Below, in pieces: positions 23,562-34,901 of a DNA stretch of 64,000 nucleotides (position 1 is the first letter of the stretch; each line of letters opens with the position of its first letter). The position numbers were made by a program, and so were the translations under genes. The notes beneath the pieces are model-generated. The model made no database searches. It was not told the DNA's origin and saw only the letters and a list, made by a program, of their open reading frames with translations. The stretch comes from Diploscapter coronatus (taxonomy: Eukaryota > Nematoda > Chromadorea > Rhabditida > Rhabditidae): the NCBI GenBank assembly GCA_964036155.1, contig OZ038423.1, positions 38,889,249 to 38,953,248 of the forward strand, read 5' to 3'.

Positions 23562-26500
23562 ATGGTCTTCCCGTCTCATTCGATCCTGGGAATTAGCCTG
23601 GCCAAATGGTGGCTGCTCGGCTCGATTACTATAGCTACCGTAGTCCATGGCTCGTCTCCACCAGCCCTAGATAATGGCATAATGGGTTAGCGAATTGTGG
23701 AGATTTCTCAAAAACAAGAAAAAAGCAAATTGAACTCTCCTATTACCCGTCTGTTTTGGGTAATTGAATTTTGTATCAGTGTTTTTGTCAATAGTTCCCG
23801 AGAATGGATTATTTTACTTTTGAAACGGATTTTTTCAAAACCATTTTCAGACACCCCTATCGTCGAGTGCTTGGAGGACAAGATTCGATTGCGAATGAAC
23901 ACCCAGGTACTAGATTCGTTTAAAGAATGAAAATTTAAACAAAAAAACCCCCATTCCAAAATGATTGAAACTCGGATTCCAGAGGCCGTTTCATGGTCGG
24001 ATTTTCGTGAAGGGTCTGTCAGCCAAAGCGGGCTGCTCGCACAACTACATCAACAATTCGGGCACGAAGATCATCTATGAGCTCGATAATGGCGCCTGCA
24101 ATATGCGGAGAAGGAGGATGGTGGGACTTGCTTCTAGAAAATTTTAATTTTGAATAAAAAATCCGATTTTCAAATTTTCAATGAGCAGAAAAATCGTGTT
24201 TTTACATAGGAATCATATAATGAATTGGACAATAATATTATTTTCTTCTCTAAATATAGTTTTCATGTTCTCATGATACCTACTTTGATACATTTTTTAA
24301 ATAGAAAATGACCACTTATTCTTTTTCGGGCTATAAAGGCTTGTTTTTTCCCATACCAACTTGAACTTATACTACTTCTAAAAACTGCAACTTTTCCTCT
24401 GAAAAAATCGTCTAAATTTAAAAAAAATACAATTGGAAATGAAAAATTTCAGGCCAATGACGCTCAGCGGGGCGTGGAGACTTCCTTGACTATCATCGTT
24501 TCGTTCCACTCTACATTTATCACTCAGGTACGGATTTAGCAAAAATATGCTAATTTCTAAATAAAGAGGGGATTGAGATCAAAAATGATTTTAAAAATAA
24601 AAAAAAACAATTTCAGGTGGACAAAGCATTCCGAACCACATGCTTCTATATGGAGGGGGATCGAGTCGTTACGAATCGCATTGACGTTAGGTGCGAATTG
24701 TTTATTTAATTTAAATTTTAAAAATGGGATGTTTCATAAATATACTGGAGATTTAGACTTTTCGAAATCAATATTATTTTGTAAACGACTCTTGTGAAAA
24801 GAATTGATTAGATAGGGTTGAAAGAAAGTTTGTTTGAATGCTATTCTTCTGACCTGTAGTACGGACTTTAAAATCATCAAAATAAAATTTCGTTTTATTG
24901 AGTATTTATTGTATCGAAAATTTCCCTTTTGCCGATATTTCTTGCCTTTTAGTTTTCCAAATGTTAAGACGTTTTTCACCGCAAAAATTCGGTCATTATC
25001 ACCTCTCGTCGTCCCGTTATTAAGGATAGTAATTGCAAACACTGACTGGAATACATTCACCGCATAAGGGGGATATTTGTGGTGGAAAACGTCCTAGCGT
25101 CTGTAGCTTTCTTTTGAAAAAGAATAAAGTTAGAACAAAAAAGTAGAATTTGAAATTTTCAGCAATCTGCCCACGACCGACTTGCTCGATTCCGCCAAAA
25201 TGCCCCAGTGCACGTACAGCGTTCGCAAGGACTCGCCCAATGGGCCATTGGTAAATCGATTCTTGAAAAATTCCAACGTTTTTGAAATACTTCAAAAAAT
25301 CTAAGACATTGAATAGAATAAAAATATCTGAAAAGAAATTATAAATTTAAAAAAATAAAATCATGATGTATGTTTCAAACTTTTATCTGATCAAAATGGT
25401 GATCATCTCTTTTTGTTCGGTTTTCATAAAGAAAACGTGAAAATCAATCTTTCGAATGCCTAATAAGGTCACTAATTTTTACAAGGTCAATAGTTCGTAC
25501 GTTTCATGTCCGTTTAGTCTGTTTTGATTGACCCGAGAAAAGTACGGTACTTGAAAATTCTCCTTTGCTCTCTCGAAAAAAAACCTACTATTTTCGGGGG
25601 GAAAAAATGTTTGCAAAAACGCCAAGGTCTCTATTAGCAAGGGCAGACAAACTAAACAAACCGTTTCGTGCAAATGGATGCTTTTGTGAAGTATTAAACC
25701 ATAAAAATTTGTCGAACGAAAAAAATTGTTTAAATTAATTTTTTCAGGTTCAATTCGCGAAAGTTGGGGAGCCCGTGTTTCACGTATGGACGTGCGATAG
25801 CGGTTAGTTGATTTCAGATATTTGGACGTTTTCCACCGCAACAATTTGGTCACATCATATCTCTCGTCGTCCCGTTATTAAGGATAGCAATTCAAACGCC
25901 GACTGGAATACATTCACCGCATAAGGGGGGATATTTGCGGTGGAAAATATGCCAACGTTTGGTTGATTTTCGAAATGAAAAACAAAACTGATCACACTGA
26001 AAATTCAACACACTTGTACAAATTTATAATTATAACCTAGTTGTTTTGAAAAAGTAAGAATTACAAATCCAAAATTTGTTTTTTTTAAAGTTTCAGAGTT
26101 CGCCAAAATTTAAAATCTCAAAATTTTAGAAGCCAAAAGTTCTAATTTTTCTAGACTATTCAAAGAATAAAAATGCAGAAGTTGCAGACATCTTCCAAAT
26201 GTTGGTCCATAGCTGCTTCGTGGACGACGGTAACGGCGAGGAGCGACGGTCGCTTTTGGACGAAAATGGGTTGGTTCTAGAAAAAAAAAACTCCAAAAAA
26301 TCGCTTTTATACAATTTACTGCAAAAATAATATAAAATTCATCAGAAACATTGCCGAATAATAACATTTTCCAAGATAAAAGAAAGATTTTTGCTAAAGA
26401 TAAAACAATCAAAAGTCAAGCTCTCTTCCAGCTGCGCCATCGACCCGCTCATCATGCCCGATCTGACGTACAACAAGCAGAACAACATGGCCTACGCTTT

Positions 26501-28281
26501 GTTGAACGTGTTCAAATACGCCGACAAAGTGACGACCTATTTCCAGTGCGCCGTCAGCACATGTCTTTCGTCCGAGATACTCTGCGAGGGAAGGACGGTT
26601 AGTTGTGCTTTGTCATATTCTTGATTGATAAGAAAGTCGATATATTCATGCAGAGCAATTAGAAATCGAATTCGGAGCGAAATAGTGAGTCACACAGGAC
26701 AAAAACGAGACGAATAACGTAATTTTTGAATATCGACTTTCTCTCCAATCAGCGATACATAAATTATAAAATGCGAATTCTGATTTTTTAAAGATTTTTA
26801 GCCAAAATTGTTAGACGGAATTTAAAAAAAGACGTTATTTTAGTAAAACTCGTCTATATCTATCGGAGAAAAGTTTTCAGTAATTTTATAAGAAATTTCG
26901 GAAAAAAAACATCTTAATCTTAAAAAAAAATAGCATATTTCAAGTTTCAGCCTCCTCACTGTGGGCCGGGCGGCAGCCTGCAAGAATTGGCCTCCTCTTC
27001 CAGAACGAACCGAGTCGCTCGTGAACTGCAGAAGAACGGCCGGCAGCATGTAGGTTTCAGAAAATCTTAAAAACCAAATAAAAAATTCCTAAACAGTAAG
27101 TAACCCGCTGGCTATCGTATCGGCTAAATGAAGTGGCAGGTTGTGTGTTAAAGCGCTGTCGCGAGGAATATGCGCATATTGCGCGTCACGACTATACGCG
27201 AAGGAGGTTAAAGTGCAGGAAAGGAGAGTCAGTGGGAGACAATCGAGATAACTACGCAATTTCCTCTGCCTCTCTCGCCTTTTTCTTCTTACTTTTCAAC
27301 GCACGATCTGTTAATTCGTTTGACCAGAACAATATCTTTGCTTATAAAATTAGAAGAAAAAAACTACAATTGAAACAAGCATCACAATTTTTTGTATTTT
27401 TCCCGAAGTTCTCATCTTATCAAATTGTCAAAGGGCAACAACGTATCAAAAGATAAAAAGTATTGAAATTATTTTCAAGTTTTTGAAACATACCAAGACT
27501 AAGATTTTTCGAAAACTAAAACAAACATTGAAATTGAAATCAGCGTTACAAATTTTCGACGTTTTTAAGTATCAACTGAAGCTAGCATCATATCAGAGGA
27601 CAAAAATAGATATTTCGAACATTTTTGAAACATACAAAAATCTTTTCTTTTTTTTTAATTTCAAAGATATTGATTTTTCCAGAATCGCTCCACTGACAAC
27701 GACCACTTCACGATGAACACGATGGACCTCGCCACGCAGAAGATCACCATCCTCGACTTGGATGACCCAAAGAATAACGACGCGGAAGAGGGTGTGTTGG
27801 TTTTCTTCAATTTTCAGAAATAAAATACATATATCGGTTTTTCCAAAAATTATGAATCTTCTTTCCAGAAAAAATCAGAAAATCCTAAAACGTATTGATA
27901 TGCTTCTCGAAAATTTGAAAGCCTAAAAACACTGTTTATTCTAAAGAAATGAAAAAAGATCGGTTTATCGTTTTTTTTTTGTAAACATCGGGCTCCTCTT
28001 TTCGAGAGTGCGTTCGAATAGGAATCCGTTTTTACAACAAACAAATTAAAAGATAATAATTTGAAGATGATCATTCCAAGTCTAATATGGTAGCCAGTCC
28101 CCGTAAAATGGAATTCAAAAAGTCCCCAGACGATGGAAATGTACTCTGTTTGTCTGCGGGTGGTATGGCATTGACTATCTTTGGCATATTCCTGGTTATT
28201 CTGGCCCTATCGGTCGGTATTCTATTGCTAGTACGAAGGATATTCTTGTCCGAAAAGTGGAAAACTAGACAGACCTACTAA
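23562..28281 (+). CDS. ZP-domain cuticlin-like type I membrane protein
   Basis: Extracellular matrix or cuticle protein of the nematode cuticlin family. Twelve exons: 23562-23685, 23851-23906, 23983-24120, 24453-24527, 24617-24690, 25163-25250, 25748-25802, 26188-26269, 26432-26597, 26951-27049, 27683-27791, 28094-28281 (417 aa). A hydrophobic signal segment lies at about 15-30. The ZP domain runs from V-E-C-L-E-D-K (about 46) to about 300. It includes G-R-I-F-V-K-G, F-R-T-T-C-F-Y-M-E, V-F-H-V-W-T-C-D and H-S-C-F-V-D-D-G-N-G, all typical of cuticlins. A spacer of about 60 residues leads to a transmembrane helix at about 377-402 and a short basic tail. ZP proteins are usually cleaved before the helix; no strong furin site is evident. 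The last acceptor (TATGGTAG) is weak. A better acceptor at 27868 would end the protein at once as EKIRKS without the helix. Confidence 0.92.
24967..25102 (+). mobile_element. MITE family 1, copy 1
   Basis: Starts AAGACGTTTTTCACCGCAAA and ends TTTGTGGTGGAAAACGTC plus AGCGTCT. The interior words CTCTCGTCGTCCCGTTATTA and ACTGGAATACATTCACCGCA are shared with copies at 25823 and 58550. It lies inside intron 5 of the ZP gene. Confidence 0.8.
25823..25962 (+). mobile_element. MITE family 1, copy 2
   Basis: Starts TGGACGTTTTCCACCGCAA and ends TTTGCGGTGGAAAATA plus CCAACGTTTGG. The interior is almost identical to copy 1, same orientation, in the second intron downstream of it in the same gene. Confidence 0.8.
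26623..26750. mobile_element. Inverted-repeat element in a ZP-gene intron
   Basis: The arms GATTGATAAGAAAGTCGATA and TATCGACTTTCTCTCCAATC face each other across about 80 bp. Near-perfect 25-bp termini and a 128-bp total size suggest a MITE or a stem-loop element. No second copy seen here. Confidence 0.55.
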
Positions 28282-29609
28282 ACACTATCCTCAAAAATGG
28301 CTAGGACACAAATTGCAATCTGGTGCATGGTTCTGTTAAAACTTGATGAAAAATGATCATCTTGTAATAGAATTATGAAAAATCGATCATTTTCAAGATA
28401 TCGTGTTCAGAAAAAATTAATTGTGAACCTTGATATTCGATTTTTTTCTGAGTACGAAAAGTAAAACTTCATTTTCCTTTGTTTAAAAAAGTCGGTTGAC
28501 CCGAATTTCACTAATTTATTCTTCCCGAGAAATTGTTTGAAATCCAAAATATCAACCGGTTTTACTCTTTCCTAAAACCTACTCAAACATTCCAAATCCA
28601 TGCATATTCATTTCTTTCATTTCCCTATGTTTACCTAAACCGAAGAATATTGAGGACTGTAGAGGATTCTAGCTCCACGATGAAACATAGCACTTCCTAT
28701 GATAAAGAGTAGAATATGAAAATCGATTGATATAATATTAAAAAATAGAGCAAGTGTCTTTTACAGTATCCCATCTTTAAAGTCACGCAGGGTGTTCTCT
28801 TTCATACTTGTTCTTGCCCATTATCTTGACAGCATTTCCAAATTTTAGGGTTTTTGGAAATATCCAATGTTTTCATAGCCTATTTTTCAACACGTGATTA
28901 GAAAATTCCAAAAACCCTGTTCCGAACATTCCAGAAATGACCTTTACCTGACAAGGAAAAATACTTAAAAATCGACAAATTAATTAGCTTTAAAATGACC
29001 AGTTAACTTTAATTGCCCATGATGATTAATTAATTGAATAAATTGACAAATTAATTATCTTACCAATTTTTATTAGATAGCATGAGGTTTAGTGGTGGTG
29101 GTGCAAGTTTTACAAACCACAAATCAGTAGGAAGAGGAGACAAAGAAGGAAAATGGGACGAGGTTTGTAACAACAAAAATTAAAAAATCATTGATTTACC
29201 TAAAAATTGCGCCTACAAACTAAATCTCCCATTTTGGTAGGGTAAGAGCACAAAAGAGTGACCCTTTTTGGCAAGGGTAAATACGGTAGATAGCAGGGTA
29301 ATTTCTAAAAACGTTGAAAAACCATTTATAAAATTTGCAAATGATACCTGCTAAATACCTAGTTATACGCGATGTGATAGTTTTGAATAGGGGTGGACCG
29401 GAATTCCAGTTGCGCAAATTTTCAAATTTCATTCCGGCTCACCCCGGTTTGAAGGAAGCTTCCTGGAAAAATTAGGTAAGCTCAAAAATCGGCGAAAATT
29501 TTTCGAGTTTCCAATAAGCCGAAAGACAGGAGAACGAGAGAGGAAACAGGCTTGAAAGGAAGAAGGAAGGCGATAGAGACGGACGGTCCCAGGGATACTG
29601 TCGGTTGGT
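28282..29609. other. Convergent intergenic region
   Basis: Space between two convergent genes, the ZP gene (+) and the type II membrane protein (-). AT-rich, with TTAATTA clusters at 28980-29060. Open frames on the minus strand at 29220-29662 lack a convincing start or family match. They may include the 3' UTR of the minus-strand gene. Confidence 0.45.
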
Positions 29610-32103
29610 TCAGCATGGCTGAAAACTGTTGGGTTTTCATGGATTTTTGAAAAATTCAACAAATTTGACTACCTATATTCTCAGACGGATATTAGAGGTA
29701 GCTTAGGGTAGGGAGTATAGAAAAAAGCAAAAAAAAACGTCTGTAATTACATTCATCTGTGTCTGTCATTCGTCTGTAAATACAGGAAACCAAAAAAATT
29801 ATCTCAAAAGAAATGAAAAACATTTTTTTTAATTGAGAAAAATAAGGAAATAGATTTTTTACGAAAATATTTAAAAGAAGAATAGACCTGGAAGAAAATA
29901 TTGGACTCGGTCGGGATGAGCGCCAGCAGCTTGTGAACCAACACCGTCCAACGGTTACTCAGATAGCTTGGCGAGCAGCGCTCTGGACAACAAATCTTGA
30001 TATGTTTTTTTCCGAAACTTGCTTGAGTGGTGTCATGAATTTAAATAATTTCAAGATTCACTTTGAATTGAGTTTTCTTGTAACTTATCGAGTTTTTTAG
30101 TTAATTTACTTGCCCAATTCAATAGAACCTTCCAAAATTTTTCAAAAGTACGTTTTTTCCAACTTACCTGGCATCTCACTTTCTACGGGCGTATGCGCGC
30201 GGTGAGCACAGTAGCTGGGCTCCTGGAAAGCCAGCGTTTTTTCTCGGTCGTAAAAATTAGATCCCACAAGACTGTTGCGAGTGAGTCTGGGTCGATGCGT
30301 GTCGTCGTCATTTTCCTTGTAACCGATCATCGCAAGGAAGTCCGCGTCCGATGTCGTCGAATCGTAGATCGTTATTAAGTCGGGCGAAGGAGCTTGCTCC
30401 AATGAGCAACTGGAAAATTTACACCTAGAAGATTCTTGGAGATCTAGAAAATCCGGTATGAAATAGGCGAAGATGATCGCCATGCTGATTCTTTGAGCAT
30501 TGATTTGCTGATTTAGGTCAGAAGTTGAGAAAAATAGATTTTTGGATTGGATTTTGAAGAATGTTTTTCGAACTCGTGAAATTTAGAATCTTTGAAAATC
30601 TTCTTGATCGACATAGTTCCTTTACCAGAGTATGTTATGGTGTGCGCATGGAACGTAGTTGACGAACAGGTACGTGCTCTCGGAGTTGACGAACACATAT
30701 TCTCCTAAACTTGTTCTGCACGATTTCCAAATTGCTCCGCATACTAACCCGCGTAGCGGACCTCGATCGCGCGCCCGTTGATGCGCGTCTCGCGCGTCAC
30801 CGCCATGTTCGGATGCACCATGTAGATCACGTTCGTCGACGGACAGAACTCGGAACCGGGGCGCGGAGCCTAGAAAATGCGGAATATCCTTGGAATTTGA
30901 GAACAGTTCTTCAAAAGTCCCGATCAGTTCACGAGATCTGACTAGTCTTTCTTCTCGGACTTCTTTCTTAAGACTCCAAAATTTTTCAGAACTTCCGGAT
31001 CATCACTTTTGAAGCTTTGGTACTCGTCCAATTGCTGATTAAAAGAAGATTGTTCCGGTTGTTCGGCAATGCTCTAGAACAGTTTACCAGTCGATCTTCG
31101 AGACTTTGCTGGAGGCGTTCGTGGGCGAGAATGTTGAGCGACAGGTGAGCGACGGAGAATTCGGATGAGAGCTCGTCGAGCAGCGACGGAAGCGGTTGGC
31201 CACTTGACAACTGAAATATGTGCGGAGCAGGGTTCTTATGCGAAAAGTGTGTTTTGATGCGGAACAAACTTGCAGAAGTTGACAGGTGCTGTTGCTGGTG
31301 ACGGACGTCTTCGTGCTGTTCAGCTTGTTGTCGCCTGCAGCACTGAGTTTCGCCTGAAAATCGTGCGATTTATTTGCAGATGAAAAATCTTGACCCCGCC
31401 CATTTCATTGACTATTCGGCATATTTTCTAGAGGAATCATCAATTTCAGCCGGATTTTTGAGAATGTTCTAATTAAAGTTAGGTTTTGACTCCAGATTCT
31501 GTCATCTTAAGATGACGATAACGAAGATAGAGTCTGTTGTCATGCTTATCAATTCCAGACCTTCTCAGCCAACGTGGCTGTCTTCTTTCTGGTTTGCGCG
31601 CGTTTGCGTCGCTCCTCGGCGAAATCGAGTCCATTGCCGTTCTTGTTGTCGCTCGCCGCCTTCGAGGAAGTGAGGCACACAGCCAATGAGACAGACATCC
31701 AGAGGACAGAACAGAGAATGGTCGAGATGAAGAGGAAGTGCTAAAAATTCAGGGATTTTTCTGCTTGTTTCTTTGTAATCTTGTTCATGCCTCGGCTATC
31801 GTGTAGGTAAGTCAGAAGTGATTTTGGTAATCTTGGTCTGGATCGGTAATTAGGATAATCCATAGATTTTCTGGTTACCTATGATATAGGCAAGTCAGGA
31901 ATCAGTGTTCGATGGTGGTGAGCGGTCGTCCGGGGCCGTGTTGGTGTGACGGCAACGGTCGATGAATCGGTGCGATGATGGTACGGGGGCGAAGAGTAGC
32001 GGCGATTTGCCGCTAGTGGAAAAAACGCCACCTTCCAGATCGACCGAAACGTCGGTAATGAATCTCTCGGGCAATGGTCGTAGAAGCAGAGCAATAGGTC
32101 CAT
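29610..32103 (-). CDS. Unrecognised type II single-pass membrane (signal-anchor) protein
   Basis: Eight exons join in phase on the minus strand: 32103-32032, 31740-31561, 31353-31270, 31210-31088, 30869-30749, 30704-30626, 30409-30168, 29982-29888. A last small exon at 29618-29610 (Pro-Cys-stop) is uncertain. About 334 aa. A short N-terminal tail of 24 residues is followed by a strong hydrophobic segment at about 25-47 (FLFISTILCSVLWMSVSLAV). Next come a basic KR-rich juxtamembrane stretch, two N-glycosylation sequons (NST, twice) and an ectodomain with about seven cysteines, for example E-F-C-P-S-T-N-V-I-Y-M-V and V-N-Y-V-P-C-A-H-H. I recognise no domain. Exon 1 also carries an overlapping 71-codon frame (MHNGPIALLLRPLPERF) that looks coding-like. 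The phase-0 splice from 32032 to 31740 favours the model given. The C-terminus is the least certain part. Confidence 0.6.
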
Positions 32104-34901
32104 TATGCATGCTGATTTTACCAAGACAGAAGTTGATTTTTTACGAAAAAGTATCCATATCGAGTGAGGTCGGATCTATCGAAATCTCCCTGATTTTCTG
32201 TGGAAATGTCCTAGTAGGGTTACATCTGAAATTCGAGAACAGAGCTCGCTTTAATTTAACCTATTTCCGTGTTACTTTCTGACTCTGGATTTGATCAAGT
32301 TATTCTTTTCAAACTTTTCCCTCTTTTTACTTTGCATGCATGTCTTCTTTTTTCTCTCTCGAAAAGATGCACTTCAAATCCGAAGACATTTTTAAGGGCC
32401 ATTCCGCGGATAACTGGAACAAGGGCCGGACAATTGCAAGTGTCTTGAATTCGAACCAAATCCATATGGGCGGATACCTCCTTGAACCCTAATCACAAAA
32501 ATGGGGAAATCAGGCCCCGCCCCCAAAAGTGGGCGGGGCTAGGTGGGAGTCAAAGTTGGGGGTTTTGACGATTTGACTGTAAACAGGAGATACAAAGAAA
32601 ACTTTTTTGTTATAGAAGACTTTCGAAAAATTTAAAAAGGATGAACATGGTCATGGAATGTACTTTCGAAAATATATTGGTCTAGGGGGGTCAGCCACTT
32701 GTTTGGGGCTGGAGAGGGTCCCAAAGTCAAAAATTGGGCTTCCGCAACACCTATATTTTGCATAAAATCGCTCTCACTAAAAAAATCCCAAAGAAAAACT
32801 CTTTCGTCCAGTTTAAGGGTTATGACTTTATCCTCACATTCGAAAAATCACCTGTACCCTTTAAATATATAAATATAAGAAAAAATCCCTCCGATTTGGC
32901 ATTCATCCTAAAACATTCAACTAGCCTGCGCTATCGGTCTTTGTGTTCTGATTTATCTCCCTGTTCTTCATTAGCCGGTGGATTTTTCTCCTTCTCGTAG
33001 TCAGATTATCTCTAACTGGATATCAATGCCCTCTCATCGCCATAATATGCTGAAGCACAGTGAAATAAATCTGGCCGAGATAAATCTTGTGAAGAGGCAT
33101 GCAGACAAAGTCTCTCGCTGTTTGTTTTTTCCTCTAGAAATGTCTCCCCAATCTCGGTCATCTGATGATGGCTTACCAAACGGCTGATTGCGAGAGAAGT
33201 CGTATTTTGGTTGTGCTGAAGGACGACTGACTATTCTTAAAAACCGTAAAACCTATGATAGAAGTCCACCCTCAAATATCAAAACGATAAATCTATACAT
33301 TGCCCAACTCAAATCATCTCAAGAAGTGTTTTTTTTATTCTTTACAAAGTTTAAAGTGAGTTTAGCTTTGATTTTAAGTGACTACGATCATTAGATGGTG
33401 AGTTATGGTGGTTTGAAAAATTTCATTTTTGGTCGAAAATAGGGGGTTGAAAAATAGAAGGTCATGCCCTTCAATTAAAGGAAATACGATAACCATTCCT
33501 TAGCTTAGAATACCTATCATTATTTTCATTTTTCTATTTCCTATTGAAATAAATTTGAAAGTTATTAGAAGTACAATTTTTCATGCTTGTCAGGTTCTCA
33601 CTATCATTAGGAAACTAGAAAACAGTCTAGAAGCAACAGGAGAAAAGATTCAATCATTATAGAAAGACAATGAACGAAATGGCGAGGAGATGGGAATATT
33701 TTTCTTCTTATATCTTCTTCAATACTTCTACATTTCTTTATCATTCTTTCCGAACCGCATCGCCGTAACTACTTCTGGCGACTTTGTCAGCAGCTGATAA
33801 TGCTTGTCAGAGAAAAAGTTAGCCGACTGAAAACAGGCTCCTCAGACAAGAGAGGCCAAAGATATTCACTTCTTATCAGTTAGACGAAGAAGTAGCGTTG
33901 AATTAAGAGAAAGAGAGAGAGAGAGAATTATCTCTTTATTCTCATACATCTCAAACGATTGAATGTCTCTCCGAATCGGAATGGAACTGCGATGATATTT
34001 CTCGATTCCTTGATTTCGTCAGAGGTGGCCATAAAAAAGAGACAGATAGAGAAGAAAGAATAAAGATCAAATAGTATTGGATATGAAAAGATTTGCTTCT
34101 CTCTTTTCTTGCCTGTCACTATTCGGCTTTCATACCTTCCTAAATATATCGTCGTCTATTACCTCCCGATGCCTGTTGGAAAAGGAGACACTTATGAGAA
34201 AATCCAATACATTCGTAAGCATGTATAAAAAACCGAATAATGAAAAATAGAATCAGCACGGAAGAAAATTAGTATAATAAAAATACATTTCGTAATTGAT
34301 TAGAGTAGGAGTCAACTCAAATACGTCATAAATGAATGATCCGCATTAGGCGTCTGAACTCCGGACTACTTAGAAAAATTTCTGTTTCATCAATTGATTT
34401 GATAAAGAAAATTATGCCAACTAGATTATTTAAATTCAATATTTATTCACAATAATCCTTGCCAATTGACAATATCGTTTAATAAATATAATAAAATTGA
34501 CAACTAATTGAGAGGCAATAGTCTAAATTAGAACAGAACGAGTTCCTAATAATTACATTTCGTTAGTTTTATCGAAAAATTATGGTATGCTATTCGCTGA
34601 TAAGAATACCGAAATAATGTATAATATTTACATTGCTAAAGTAAGATTCTGAGAAGTCAACCCTAAAAGGATATTAATTAGAAGGAAAAGCGACGATTGA
34701 AACTAGCGATACATAGATGAACTGCCCGCGTCGACGCTATTTCGTCGATTTCGAGATGATAATGCATCTCTAATCATGGCTACCTGTATCATTATAAAAG
34801 CTGCCATCAGGTGATATATCCCTCACTGTCGGGCAAATTCCGCTGCCCTCTCTCATCCTGCGTTTGATTTTATCGCTTCCGAACTTTCTTTGTCCAATAC
34901 A
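32104..34901. other. Divergent intergenic region between the type II protein and lectin genes
   Basis: 2.8 kb with no supported gene. It holds a dispersed repeat copy at 32395-32607, a pyrimidine-rich word TTTTTTCTCTCTCGAAAAGA at 32350 related to family 2 centres, a (GA)n run at about 33908-33926, and AT-rich DNA. The 5' control regions of both flanking genes must lie here. Confidence 0.5.
32395..32607 (+). repeat. Dispersed repeat, family 4, copy 1
   Basis: Shares long stretches with the reverse complement of 40016-40205, for example GGGCCGGACAA, AACCAAA, CCTCCTTG-ACCCTAA, AAAAATGGG and GGGTTTTGACGATTTGACTG. This copy carries a GC-rich hairpin (CCCCGCCCCCAAAAGTGGGCGGGG) that is reduced in copy 2. 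Class unknown. Confidence 0.75.

Noticed and set aside
27110..27260. GC-rich stretch in a ZP-gene intron resembling a tRNA by composition
   Set aside because: No acceptor stem or conserved A/B boxes could be matched; contains only short palindromes such as AATATGCGCATATT.
29429..29662. Minus-strand frame with Ser/Pro/Arg-rich product
   Set aside because: Considered as last exon of the type II protein; entering at the acceptor at 29619 in the required phase gives a stop after two residues, and the open frame does not fit the phase.
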